From Sporisorium sorghi (taxonomy: Eukaryota > Basidiomycota > Ustilaginomycetes > Ustilaginales > Ustilaginaceae), in assembly GCA_023212695.1 (NCBI GenBank), contig JALCCG010000153.1:1-53616 (forward strand): a DNA stretch of 53,616 bases. Direction: 5' to 3'. The notes under the pieces were generated by a model. The model was not told the DNA's origin. It ran no database searches and worked only from the letters and a program-made list of their open reading frames with translations. Shown here piece after piece: positions 18,392-28,533 of the stretch. Positions within the stretch are counted from its first letter, which is position 1. Each line of letters begins with the position of its first letter. Made by a program: the position numbers and the translations under genes.

Positions 18392-21300
18392 TCAAAGATA
18401 CACAGCACTGAGATCGGTCAACGCCTCAAACGGCTCCTCGAGCGACTTGACCTGCAAATCGTAGCTCCTCCCCGTGCGATCCGCCCCGTTGAGCACCGAG
18501 ATGAGCGTCCACCACGCCTGCCACGCGATCGCGGGCACAATGATATCGCCCTCGCGGATCGAGTGCAGCCAGCGCTTCCACGTGTCCGGGTCGAACGCGC
18601 CCTCCTCGTCCGGATTCGGACACACTCTCGAGCGGTCCTGTGTGCCCTTTGCCCGGCGGTACGACTGCGAGGCAGGCACCACCGCCTCGCCCGGTGGCGG
18701 GAATCGGTCAGCGACGAGTGGCGACTTGAACACGCACATCTCCAGATAGTCGAGCTCCCACGCCGACCGATACAGCCACTTGCTCGTGTCGAGCTGGCCG
18801 AAGTAGTGCAGCGCGCTGTCGCAGCTGATCGTGAGCGCAGTCGCAAAGTGCTCGACCGATAGTCGTTTGCGCGACCACGTGTAATCGATGGTCTCCTCGT
18901 TCTCCGGTCCCAGCGGAAGCCCCTCGGGGATACCAGCACGACGTCGGAAACCATACGCTCGATTGGTGGCATCGGCTAGCACGCACGGCGAGATGCTGAG
19001 CGACGTGCCGAGCACCTTGGACAGCATGGCCGAATCCACCTTGTCCGTGGCCACCTTGAGCACCTCGGTCGATGTGGCCGGAGGCGATCCCACCGTCAAC
19101 GGCACCTGCAGATCCGCGTTGGTCGGGTCGATGTGCAGCGGTGCAGAGATGGTGATGCTGCTGCTCTCGTTGCTTTCCACGCCTTTACCCGAGTCAGCCT
19201 GCTGGATGGGCGGATCGAGTCCAATCTCGCGTGCTAGGCCGCCACGCACTCGCGTCTTTTCGTACTCGTCGATCCAGCCCTTGATGCTCTTGAACAGCGC
19301 CTGCCAATGCTGCCACGTCCTCGAGCGGTTCGTCTTGTGGCCAAACAGTAAGGATGCCTGAGCCCAGCCCGAGTCTGCAGCACCACCGTCGTTGCCCTCG
19401 AGCATTTCGGTTGCGTCGATAGGCTGCGGGACGGTGGAAGAGCGCAGTGGCGCTTTCTCACGAAGACGCTCGAGCACCGACGCATGGTTGGTCGCTTCGA
19501 GGTCCGAATCGGCTGGATCCAAATGCAGCTTCTGCGTCAAGGAGCCGGCCAGAGCATTGCCGTCGCCCAGCTCGAGCAGCGATGGAAGGTTTTCGTTCTT
19601 CCGCGGCGGAGAGGTTCCTGCGCTCGCCACACCGGTCCTCCAGGCCTGAACGGATCGTTCGTGCATCTTGTTGGCTTGGTCGAGAGCAGCCGCCTTGCCG
19701 AGCGCGGCGTAGTTGCCCTCAGCCGCTGCTCGACTTCCTTTGCCGTAGCAGAGATGCATGATACCTTCCCAGCCCAGAGCTTCACCCAGCGCACTGGAGA
19801 GGCTGATGGGAAGAGGGTCGACATCGCCACACGGCCACCATGCCTCTTGCTCTTCCCCGCTCTTCTGCGCCAAGGCTGCTCCGAGCTTGAAGCTGGCGTC
19901 TATGGGATTGCTCGCCGCGGGATACGGGTTCGGTGACTGGTCCAGGTCCAACGAACGAACCGACTTGCCAGGTGTCGTCGGCAGTGGGCTCGAGGTGGGA
20001 TGGACCTGTGGAGTCCGAATCGAGGGCGTGTTGGTGCTGCCCGTGTCGGCGACTTGAGGCTGCTTTTGCTTGGACGAGCGAACGCTGTCTTGACCTGGAG
20101 TAGTCACATCACCGCCGTCGACATCGGCACCATCATCGGCGTCTTTGATCGACTGGAGACCCAGAGTGGAGGCAGAACGAAAGAGGGTCAAAAAGTCACC
20201 GCCGTCCATGAGAAGTGCCGAGCGACGCTTTGCGGTAGCGCTTGCGCCTTCAGCAGAGGCACGCCCAGCGAGCGCCTCCTCTGGAGTGCATCGCTCCGAG
20301 TAGGAAGTGCCGACACTGGATCGTGACGAGACCATGGTGAGGTGGAGCATGCCATCCTCCTGAACGGGGCCGAGGTTGTAATGGTTCTGCTTCGCAGCGT
20401 TGTGGCTCTTTCCGGAGCTTCCAGCCGAGCTACGCCGGCGATCTTGTGAGTTGGCATCGTTGGCTGATGACTGCATCATACGAGCGCGCAGAGCCCCGTC
20501 ATCGTCGTCTTCATCGAGGTCGAGCGCCTCTTCGTAGGATGGAGTGCCATGACCAGGATGCTGCTGCAGCCCTGAACGGAGGTTTGCGCGGTGACCGGAA
20601 GCATGGAGGCCAACGCGCGATTCGGATGCGTCGTCGCCGTGAGACGGTGCTGGCGAAGCCGAACGAGCGTCGTGATTGTCGGACGAAGTCAAACGGTCAA
20701 GGAAGGATCTCTTCCTGCCCATGTCGAGCAGTTTCGACATCATGGAAGGGCGTCTGGCGGGTTTGCCTGAGGAGGCCGGAGAGGTGAGCTGCTCGGAAGG
20801 AGGGACCGCGCCTTCGGTGATGCTTGGGAGATGGCTGTCTGCATTTGCCGCCGAGCTGGGATTCTCGTTGGAAGGCGTGATTCTCGCCTTGGACACTGAG
20901 TTGGCCTCGAGTGCTGCAGAGAGAGAGGTGGCTTCACTGAAACCCGAATGGGCGGCTTGCTGAAAGCCAGAGTCACCATCTGCTGCGGTCGAAATAGCGC
21001 CAAAGGAGGCGACGCTGTCCGGACTGGCAACGGGCTTGAGTGCAGCGCCTCCGCTGGACAAGCTGGACTTGCTCGGTCTGCGCTTCCTCCAATCGGACGA
21101 GGTGGCGGATCTGCCTGAGCCAACACGCTGTAGACCTAAGCTGGAAGCAGCATCTGCTTGACGATGCGACCTCAGCTTGGGAGGCGGTGGTGCGAGGCCG
21201 ACGGTGTGCAAATCGAGTCGAATGCGAAACGTGACCAGTGTGGTCGTGTCGTACTCTGTGCTGCGGTGATGTGAGGATGAGGAAAGAGAGCTTGACAAGG

Positions 21301-21955
21301 AGGCAGAACGCGGACGCTTGGAGAGACGAATGTAGGGAGCGGTAGGCGGAGCTGGGTTGGGGTGGCCGCTACTGGATATTCTGGATTGCGAGTCTTCGTC
21401 GTCCGAGGCTTCGTGGACTTGCGAGTCGGACTGGGTGTTGCGGCGAAGCCAGTTGAGCTTGAGTGCGGAAGCACCACCGAGACTGGCGGCAAAGGAAGGC
21501 TTGCGAGGCTCAGTGGCTTGACTCGGGCGTCGGACGGAGCGTTTCGTGGAGGCAGCACGCGATACGCTGCGCATGCGACGACGAGGCTCCTTGTCAGCTC
21601 CTATGAGTGAACCGTTCTCATCGTATCGGGCGTCGAAGAAGTCGCGCAAGTTGCGGAATTCCGGGTCGTCGTCTGCCTCGTCGAGGAGTCTGATGAGCTT
21701 GGAGAAGGGTTGCACCGCGTCGATGGCGCGAGTGTGGTTGAGGAGGTAGGAGAGCGTGTCGACGGAATGCGGAAGGTGGCGGGTGTGGATGGGCTCCAAC
21801 TTGGTGTTTGCGCCGACTCGAAGGTTTGCCGGCTCTTGGATCGAGTCTGTGCTGCGCTCTGCATCTTTGACGTAGGGTACGGCAGCATAGTCCAGAGTGG
21901 GCAAAGGCTCAAGATGGAGCGCGAACGCCAAAGTGAAGAGTTGATGCAGTGCCAT
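18392..21955 (-). CDS. Large Ser-rich protein of unknown function
   Basis: The product is not recognised. The frame has 1,187 uninterrupted codons from ATG 21955. The N-terminus (MALHQLFTLAFALHLEPLPT) and about the first 130 residues look folded and conserved (LSYLLNHTRAIDAVQPFSKLI, PEFRNLRDFFDARYD). The middle (about 140-720) is Ser/Pro/Arg-rich and disordered, with many RRxS-type phosphorylation-like sites. The C-terminal part (about 730-1187) regains order: WWPCGDVDPLPISLSSALGE, WQHWQALFKSIKGWIDEYEK, LYRSAWELDYLEMCVFKS, WKRWLHSIREGDIIVPAIAW. No membrane segment or catalytic motif was seen. A cytosolic scaffold is possible, but this is not a functional call. It converges with TMA22 (139 nt apart). 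Confidence 0.85.
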   Translation of the reverse strand: MALHQLFTLAFALHLEPLPTLDYAAVPYVKDAERSTDSIQEPANLRVGANTKLEPIHTRHLPHSVDTLSYLLNHTRAIDAVQPFSKLIRLLDEADDDPEFRNLRDFFDARYDENGSLIGADKEPRRRMRSVSRAASTKRSVRRPSQATEPRKPSFAASLGGASALKLNWLRRNTQSDSQVHEASDDEDSQSRISSSGHPNPAPPTAPYIRLSKRPRSASLSSSLSSSSHHRSTEYDTTTLVTFRIRLDLHTVGLAPPPPKLRSHRQADAASSLGLQRVGSGRSATSSDWRKRRPSKSSLSSGGAALKPVASPDSVASFGAISTAADGDSGFQQAAHSGFSEATSLSAALEANSVSKARITPSNENPSSAANADSHLPSITEGAVPPSEQLTSPASSGKPARRPSMMSKLLDMGRKRSFLDRLTSSDNHDARSASPAPSHGDDASESRVGLHASGHRANLRSGLQQHPGHGTPSYEEALDLDEDDDDGALRARMMQSSANDANSQDRRRSSAGSSGKSHNAAKQNHYNLGPVQEDGMLHLTMVSSRSSVGTSYSERCTPEEALAGRASAEGASATAKRRSALLMDGGDFLTLFRSASTLGLQSIKDADDGADVDGGDVTTPGQDSVRSSKQKQPQVADTGSTNTPSIRTPQVHPTSSPLPTTPGKSVRSLDLDQSPNPYPAASNPIDASFKLGAALAQKSGEEQEAWWPCGDVDPLPISLSSALGEALGWEGIMHLCYGKGSRAAAEGNYAALGKAAALDQANKMHERSVQAWRTGVASAGTSPPRKNENLPSLLELGDGNALAGSLTQKLHLDPADSDLEATNHASVLERLREKAPLRSSTVPQPIDATEMLEGNDGGAADSGWAQASLLFGHKTNRSRTWQHWQALFKSIKGWIDEYEKTRVRGGLAREIGLDPPIQQADSGKGVESNESSSITISAPLHIDPTNADLQVPLTVGSPPATSTEVLKVATDKVDSAMLSKVLGTSLSISPCVLADATNRAYGFRRRAGIPEGLPLGPENEETIDYTWSRKRLSVEHFATALTISCDSALHYFGQLDTSKWLYRSAWELDYLEMCVFKSPLVADRFPPPGEAVVPASQSYRRAKGTQDRSRVCPNPDEEGAFDPDTWKRWLHSIREGDIIVPAIAWQAWWTLISVLNGADRTGRSYDLQVKSLEEPFEALTDLSAVYL

Positions 21956-23714
21956 GGCTGGCGCGATGCGGGGACAGGCGCCGACGTAGCGAGGAAACGA
22001 GTTGGCTTATCGAGGTGTACGCATTGGTTGTGAGTGTGCGTAGGATGGCGGTGTTGCGGAGGAAGCGTTTGGTGTGAGTTCGATGCTGCCTACAGCAAAG
22101 AGAGTATGGTGACAGGACGATGCAAGGTGATGGAGAACTTGCGATACCCAAGATCTTCGAATGAGCTGGCCCGTAGGATGTGGTGGACGCGATCGCTGGC
22201 CATCCGCAAAGGAGTGATGGTGCAAAGAGGTGAGTGGATGTATGCCTTGGTCCGATGATGGAATTGGCCGGTGACAGTCAATGTCGTCGTCTTGCCTGAA
22301 TGCCCGTTCAAAGTGGACCGCGATCGTGTGTGAGAGAGAAGACAAAGTCGTGTCAGTGTCGGAGTTGGGTGACGAGATGACCGACAACAAGAGGCCGTTA
22401 TCTGATGGAGGAGCACAGTGAGGTAAGAGAGCAAGTGAGAGAGACAAGTGAGACACGAAACGTCGGCGAGAGTGCGTTTCGAGCTGTTGTCACAAGGACA
22501 CTGCGAGTGTGCATGGCAATTTCACGTCTCCAAAATTTCACTGACTGTGCTGTCTTCTGCGCAGTTCCGCAGTTGAGTGAAGGTGATTTTTGATTGTGGC
22601 TTCACAACGTGGCATTCCGTCGGCGTCTTTTTTTTTTTTTTTTTTTTTTTTTTTGGACTTGCCCTGTTTCACTCATCATCCGCAGACACGATTCGCGCTG
22701 CGATGCGGTGCGAAGCGAGCTATTTCTTTGAAACGCCAACGCAGATCGAGAGCGCACTCAGCCGATCCGGGGTTGACCCTTTTGCTTGCTCACTCAAGGC
22801 AGCAGAACGAAAGTCGGATCAGCCGACTAAAGAGCGTGCGTGCGTGTGCGTGCATTGGCGTCAGCCTGCATCTTGCAACAAAGCGCCGGTCAACCGTTGT
22901 TTGCGACTCTCGATGCTCGTTCGGCGATCCTTCCGATGCAGCGTCGCGACCCACTTTGCTCGCCATCGCCATTGTTTGTTGTTCTTCCGTAGCTCAGCTG
23001 ACCACGACGATGCTAGTTAGCTCGATTGGATTTTCGTGCTTCGCATGCGTGCTGGCAGCCTGAGTCTGTCCGAACATGCATCGCAGGTCGGTGTTCAGCA
23101 AGCCATCTCGACATCGGTCTATTCTCGGCAACATTTCCCGTCCAAGGCAAAGATCACATCGACTTGTCCCTCGAAACTTTGCATCTGAGACAATGCCATT
23201 CGGCTCTCCCGCGTGTGATGCGTACTCCTCCCTTGCTGGTGATCATCGTCAAGGCGGCCCCCGCCGGCTTCGCACGTTTGCCCGCCTTGAATGATTGTTA
23301 GATCCGCACCGTGAGTTCAGAGGCTCGACCGCAAGCACACTCGCAGAGTTGACCCGCTTTTCGCTCTCGGCTGCAAAGCGTTAGACACACAGCTTAACAA
23401 GGCATTGTAGATATGGTTGCATTGCTTTTCAAACAACATCAAGGCAAAGACGTGTGTGTGTGTGACCAACGACTACCCAACAACCCAGCACAGGAACCAG
23501 AACTGACGTGCGAACAAACGAGCCAAACAACGACAAACACAACACAGAGCTTCGAGCCGATAACAAGGATGCCAATTAGAGACAAGAGGGGAGAAAGGAG
23601 ACGTGCGTGCCGCTTCAGCGCGATACAAAGCGCTTTGCTTTTAGCAGCTGCAAAATGCCCACCTGCCGCCCATGATACGGATGGCAAGGAGGGGGACAAC
23701 GATGCGCAGCCGGC
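21956..23714. other. 1.76-kb intergenic region with 27-nt poly-T
   Basis: It contains the promoter of the Ser-rich gene at 18392-21955 and the 3' flank of the next gene. A run of 27 T lies at 22628-22654. Open frames here (for example 22577-23020) encode Phe runs from the T tract and have no domain. No RNA gene was seen. Confidence 0.6.
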
Positions 23715-24719
23715 CTAATGAGCGTTAAAGTGACCCATCAGCAGTCGCTCGCCCATCGGGCTCGGCTTGCGCTTGCCGCTGCCACTGAAGCTAGCCTGCC
23801 GACCGCGCGTAGCTGGCTTGCCCTCGTCAAAGCACACACCAGAGTCGCGCATGGCAGGAATCGCCTGGGGCGAGGCAGATCGCGGAACCGAAGCTGCGGA
23901 TGCAGACGAGTTCGAATCAAACGCCGGAGCAGTGGGCGCACCGGCATAAGCCGAGTTGACGCCGTTGTTGTTGGTGCGGTACGAGTTGCCGCTCAGGCTG
24001 AAGCGACGCAGCAGATTGCCCATCGTGCCGTTGGAAGCTCCGTCGCTCGTGGGGCTGCCCTCGTCCATGCTCGATCGGGGCAGCGTAGGCGACAGCGGGC
24101 CGGGTCGCATGGTGTTCATCCAGCCCATCTTTTGGCCCCAGCTGCCGCTCTGGAATCGCTTCTGAGCCTGCTCGTACGATGCACCCAGAGGCAGCGACGG
24201 CACGCGTCCCAGCGAGTAGCCCGACGACGAGAGCGAGCTGCCCGGTGTCGTAGGCGAGCGAGAAAAGGAGAGGTCCGAGGCCGAAATGTACGACGAAGTG
24301 GGCGAGCCCGCTGCGTCGCTCGAGACGGAAGCTCGGGCGTCGGTGCGATTGCCATCCCAGCTCTCGGCGTTCGAGGCGATCGTGCCTGCGCGAATGGCTG
24401 TCTGAGAGCGAGCGCGCGTGTGGCAGTGCGGAGGCGACGCTCCACTGTCGTCCGACCTGGCACTGACAGGGCTGAAACCCATCGAGAAGCGATTGGTGGG
24501 GCTCGGAGGACCCATGGTGGACGTCATAGTGTTTGGAATGCGAAGGCCGTTGCCCGAAGCCGATGCGCGCGAGTAGAACGAGACGGGAGGCGAGAACGAG
24601 AGTCTGTGGCCTTGGCTGGTGCGGATCTCGCCGGAGAGGTCGGTGGGAGTGAGGGTGAGAGGCTGGGGGCGGTGGTGCGCAGACTTTTCGGGGTTAGGAA
24701 TAGCCGTGGGTGAAGCCAT
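23715..24719 (-). CDS. Ser-rich conserved-type basidiomycete protein of unknown function
   Basis: The protein has 334 residues, intrinsically disordered, about a quarter Ser. Short ordered-looking motifs stand out: HRLSFSPPVSFYSRASASG, RFSMGFSP, WGQKMGWMNTMRPGPLSPT, NLLRRFSLSGNSYR and the C-terminal KPSPMGERLLMGHFNAH. RRFS, RFS and SP contexts resemble PKA/AGC and proline-directed kinase sites. The C-terminal block gives the impression of a conserved docking motif, but this is impression, not a database result. The codon pattern agrees with neighbouring genes, so it is very likely a real gene. No function is assigned. Confidence 0.8.
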   Translation of the reverse strand: MASPTAIPNPEKSAHHRPQPLTLTPTDLSGEIRTSQGHRLSFSPPVSFYSRASASGNGLRIPNTMTSTMGPPSPTNRFSMGFSPVSARSDDSGASPPHCHTRARSQTAIRAGTIASNAESWDGNRTDARASVSSDAAGSPTSSYISASDLSFSRSPTTPGSSLSSSGYSLGRVPSLPLGASYEQAQKRFQSGSWGQKMGWMNTMRPGPLSPTLPRSSMDEGSPTSDGASNGTMGNLLRRFSLSGNSYRTNNNGVNSAYAGAPTAPAFDSNSSASAASVPRSASPQAIPAMRDSGVCFDEGKPATRGRQASFSGSGKRKPSPMGERLLMGHFNAH

Positions 24720-26019
24720 CAGCGGTGGAAGATCTTGGACGGAGTTGAGGTACGTATTTTAATGTGTAGAGCAGGGTGTTCGCCTGGGAAGACGAAGTGC
24801 GAGCCAGGCCCTAGCGACGACGAATTCGCGGGCTAGAAACACCAAAGAACAAGGATGTCACCTAGGATTGCGGTGCGTAGCCTGGGTAGCGAGAAGGTGT
24901 GGATGAGCAGCGAGTGATCCGGGGCGCACGGCCCCTGGGTCCTCGTTTGGTAACGGTGGATTGATACGGTTCGAGCAGACGGTGCTGCACTGACGAAGTG
25001 ACGGACGATCGAAGAGCCCAAGGCGACGATAGTAGATGCGAGAGGCAGCCAGGTAGATGTCTGAACCTGATCGCTGAGCTTTAAACTATAGGTGTACGTT
25101 GGTGATGGCAACTCTTGGAGCTGAGTTTGACGATGGATGTAAAGACGACCGAAGATGGTTGATGTGTTTGCTAGGTCGAAGGATGTGTTCAACGGATCGT
25201 GGTCGTAAGGCAAGGTGTGAGTGCGATATGCACTCGTTGAAAGAGCCCTTAAGACGCTGCTGAGTCGTAGGGCCTGATGAACGGTGGCCAAAGAGACAAG
25301 CCAACGAGAGAGAGAGAGAGAGAGAGAGAGCGAAACGACGGGCGGGCAAACGGCGACTGTCTAGGGTCGGTTTGCACAAAAGAAAGGCGCGAACAGGCTG
25401 CAGAAGGTGGCCACATGCATGCACGCACATTCGAGTGTGGGGAAAAAAACCTTTTTTTTTTTTTTTTCATCCCTGGCTGAGTTGCATGCGAGAGGCGAAA
25501 GGCCAGTGTCTGAGGACAAAGAAAAAAGGGTCTCTCGCCTCGCACGGCTCACCCACCACACAGTCTTTTCGTCTGTCACTCGAGACTGACCTAGACAGGT
25601 CAAGTGCCCAAACAGCAAGCAGCTTTGCAGCCGAGGCGGCATTTTTTTCTCCCTCTTCACAAGATGACGGTGCGGCTGAGTTGTAATCCCACCTGCGGAA
25701 CCGTGTCGGCGTGACCCAAGCGCACAGAGCCAAAGTCTTATCGATGCAACAGCAAGCTTTGGCCAGTGCTCTCCTCGAGCCAGCTTTAGGGTTCTGGCCG
25801 ATATCACGATAGATAAGCGTCAGCTTGGTCTCGGCATGGCTAGTCAGCATTCTTCACGACTGAGCAAAAGGCCCACCGCAATTTCGCAATCGGATACGTC
25901 CGCGGCGGAACGGGCACAAGGCACTTCTGATCAGAGTGACGAAAGAAAAAGCCGACCGTCTCCATGGAAAGCAATTTTTCACCTCGACTCGAAAGCACGG
26001 ACCGAAGGAGCAACCCCGC

Positions 26020-26052
<33 letters not shown>

Positions 26053-26913
26053 TCCCTCGGGTTTTTGTTCAGAAGTTGAGCAGGTGGCGAAAGACGAGTG
26101 TGAAGAGAAAAAGGCGGACGGAGCACGCGTGTGACCAGAATAGCTTGCAGCACTTCAGGAGTGTCGGAGAGCAATCAACTGTGAGACACTGGTCCAGAAT
26201 ACAGCACGCTCGACTCGCCTCGACTCGACTCGCCTCGAGTGCCTCGTCGGCATTTCCGCGCCGTGCTCTCAGAGAGGCAAGCGTCGCCTCGCCAAGTGTG
26301 AGTTGCATCGTGAAGCTGAGAAGGTCTGATGCTATCGTTGACGAGGCGTCCGCGGCTCCTGAAACCAGTCAAGTCATCTTGCGAGGCGGCATCGATGTCG
26401 AGAGCAGCCCACACACACGCTGTCATGCTTCGAAGTGGGTTCGAGATCACTTGCTGATTCCTAGCGAGCCGGCAGGTGCCTTCGCTGGCAATGCAGCGTC
26501 CAAAAGTTGTTTCGAGCTTCGACGTGCAAGTTCGGCAACTTTCTGCCAGCGCGCTGGTAAGTTTGTGTTGGACAGTGTAACAATGCAAAATGCGGGGCAC
26601 AACGTTAGCATTAGCGTTGAGATCGACCGCCATTTGCCTTTCACACCACGCTCGGCTCACGCGACACCATTCGTATGCAGGGCAACTTGCGCTAATCGTA
26701 AGCTTCTATACTCGTTCGGCGCAATCAACGACGCACTAGCACGAGCTCTTTCTTTGAACGCGGCTGTGATGGTCGATGGGCGGTGCGGCGACAAAGACAG
26801 AGTCAAGCATCCTTACACGGAACAACGTACTTCAAGCGCTCTTCATCAACACAAAGAGAATCCACACAGAAGTGCTAATCAAAGATCAACTCGATTGGCT
26901 GTGAGCGATATGG
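24720..26913. other. 2.2-kb gene-poor region with homopolymer and simple repeats
   Basis: Contains a (GA)n stretch near 25309-25330, 16 T at 25452-25467, 30 T at 26022-26051, and a CTCGA-type short repeat near 26211-26243. The longest open frame (25836-26972, plus) translates the T tract as poly-Phe, has no domain and overlaps the end of the ArfGAP; it is not accepted. The region holds the promoter of the gene at 23715 and the 3' flank of the ArfGAP. Confidence 0.55.
26022..26051. repeat. Poly-T tract, 30 nt
   Basis: A perfect T30 run in non-coding sequence, one of several A/T homopolymers of at least 16 nt in the window (also 9582-9605, 22628-22654, 25452-25467). Confidence 0.95.
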
Positions 26914-28533
26914 TTACCACATGTGGCCAAACGGCGACCCTTGCTGGGTATGTTGTTGCTGCTGTTGCATGAACGCGCCGCTGTACTGGCCTGGCTGACC
27001 AAAGCCGTTGGGCATCATGGACGACTGAAATTGGCCGACGCCGTTGCCAGCACTCTGCATTTGCATCAGAGGTTGCTGCTGCTGTTGTTGCTGTGCTTGA
27101 CCGTAGAAAGCATGATTAGGACTGAGCATGGACGACTGTCCCTGGAATGCAGCTTGACCCAGCTGCTGCTGCTGCTGTTGCTGGAACTGACCGTTGACGC
27201 CAGCAAAGTTAGCCGTCTGCGGCAATGACGTTGCGTAACCCGACTGCACTCCATTGAACGGATTGCTCTGCACGAAACCTGGCGATGCTAGCGGAGACGT
27301 CGAGAATGCCATGGTCCCCAGACTCGCGCTCCTCTGCTGCTGGTACTGCGGGAACATCATCCCGTTTGTCGGGCTCAACATTCCAGTCGCCTGCGCGTTC
27401 ATCTGACCTTGAGGCGAAGCAACGCCCAGCGACGGCGCCGTATTGGCATGCTGCGGTACGTTGCGGATCTGGTTCAACGTGCTGACATTGTTCGAAGGGC
27501 TGACGCCGAACGGAGTCATTGGTGAAGCAGCGTCACTGGATACGCTCTGCCCCGCCCAAAAGTTGCCGTTCGGCTCCTGGATAGCAGGCGCACTGAAAAC
27601 CGCTTGCTGCTGCGCCTGTATCGAGGCCCAAGGATTCATCTGCAGAGCTGGCTGGGTGGCTGTCGTTTGCGAAGCTGGCTCAGAGAGCGAGATGAGATCG
27701 TCAAACACACTCGACTGCGCTGTCGAGTTGGATGGTTTGGATGTCGATGCGGCGGTGCTGCCGTTCCTTGTGTTGAGCGCGCTCGAGGTGCGCAACGGGA
27801 CGGCGGTGCTCGGTAGCTGCAAAGATGACTGCGCTGCTGATGATGACGATGCTGCACCATTGATCTGCGGACCACTTGCCGCACGGAACCCAGACGCTGC
27901 TGCACTGGGCAGTGGAGGAGCATTCGCTTTGGCTCGTTGCTGTGCCTCACTCCAGGTGGATGGGATGGGAGCTGTGCGAGACCGCGCGATGCTGCTTCCG
28001 TCCGACAAGGAAGTGCGTGAGTCGGAAAAAGTGGTCGAGTCGACCGGCGACCTCGGTGCACCACCGCGCCCACTCGACGGCGGAGGCGATGTGAGAAAGG
28101 TCGCATCCTTGGAAGGAACCGGTGGTGGGCGACCTTCCATGAACCTGCGAAACTCGTACTTCCTGCGAATGTACTTTTCGAGCTCACTGTCTCGTTCGCT
28201 CTCCTCCATGTTGGTCGGCGGTCGATTTCGCATCTCATCCGGGTTATACTTGCGATTGCTCTTGATGTTGCCCACTTCCTTCATCCTGTCCACCTGCTCG
28301 CGCGTCCATGTGTCGAGCGTGATAGATTTGACCTTGGAGATGTGTACGCCCATCTTGCGATGCACGCCGGCACACTGAACGCAGATAAAGATGCCGAGGT
28401 TCCACGAGGCCCATCGCGGTGCGCGCCCTTTGCAGTCTGCGCAGACATCGTTGCCTGGCTGACGAGCGAGGTCGAGCAGGATGCGGTGCTGTCGTTCTTG
28501 TGCTGCTTTGCTGTTCATGTTGGCGATTGCCAC
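26914..28533 (-). CDS. AGE2: ArfGAP of the AGE2/SMAP type
   Basis: The protein has 539 residues. The N-terminal ArfGAP zinc finger is complete: CADC (31-34), a 16-residue spacer, CVQC (51-54), and the catalytic Arg at 59 in GVHRKMGVHISKVKSITLD. The domain continues to KYIRRKYEFRRFM (about 130). The rest is Ser/Pro then Gln/Met/Asn/Phe-rich with several polyQ runs (CAG/CAA, near 27072-27095 and 27163-27185) and NPF/NPW tripeptides (NPWASIQ, NPFNGVQ). This composition suggests binding to EH-domain or clathrin adaptor partners. ArfGAPs stimulate GTP hydrolysis by Arf at the trans-Golgi and endosomes. The next ATG, five codons in (MNSKAAQERQ), could also be used. The N-terminal finger without a BAR or PH domain fits AGE2/SMAP rather than GCS1 or ACAP. 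Confidence 0.92.
   Translation of the reverse strand: MAIANMNSKAAQERQHRILLDLARQPGNDVCADCKGRAPRWASWNLGIFICVQCAGVHRKMGVHISKVKSITLDTWTREQVDRMKEVGNIKSNRKYNPDEMRNRPPTNMEESERDSELEKYIRRKYEFRRFMEGRPPPVPSKDATFLTSPPPSSGRGGAPRSPVDSTTFSDSRTSLSDGSSIARSRTAPIPSTWSEAQQRAKANAPPLPSAAASGFRAASGPQINGAASSSSAAQSSLQLPSTAVPLRTSSALNTRNGSTAASTSKPSNSTAQSSVFDDLISLSEPASQTTATQPALQMNPWASIQAQQQAVFSAPAIQEPNGNFWAGQSVSSDAASPMTPFGVSPSNNVSTLNQIRNVPQHANTAPSLGVASPQGQMNAQATGMLSPTNGMMFPQYQQQRSASLGTMAFSTSPLASPGFVQSNPFNGVQSGYATSLPQTANFAGVNGQFQQQQQQQLGQAAFQGQSSMLSPNHAFYGQAQQQQQQQPLMQMQSAGNGVGQFQSSMMPNGFGQPGQYSGAFMQQQQQHTQQGSPFGHMW

Noticed and set aside
25836..26972. 378-codon plus-strand open frame
   Set aside because: It translates a T30 tract as poly-Phe, has no domain, and its end overlaps the ArfGAP 3' end on the opposite strand.
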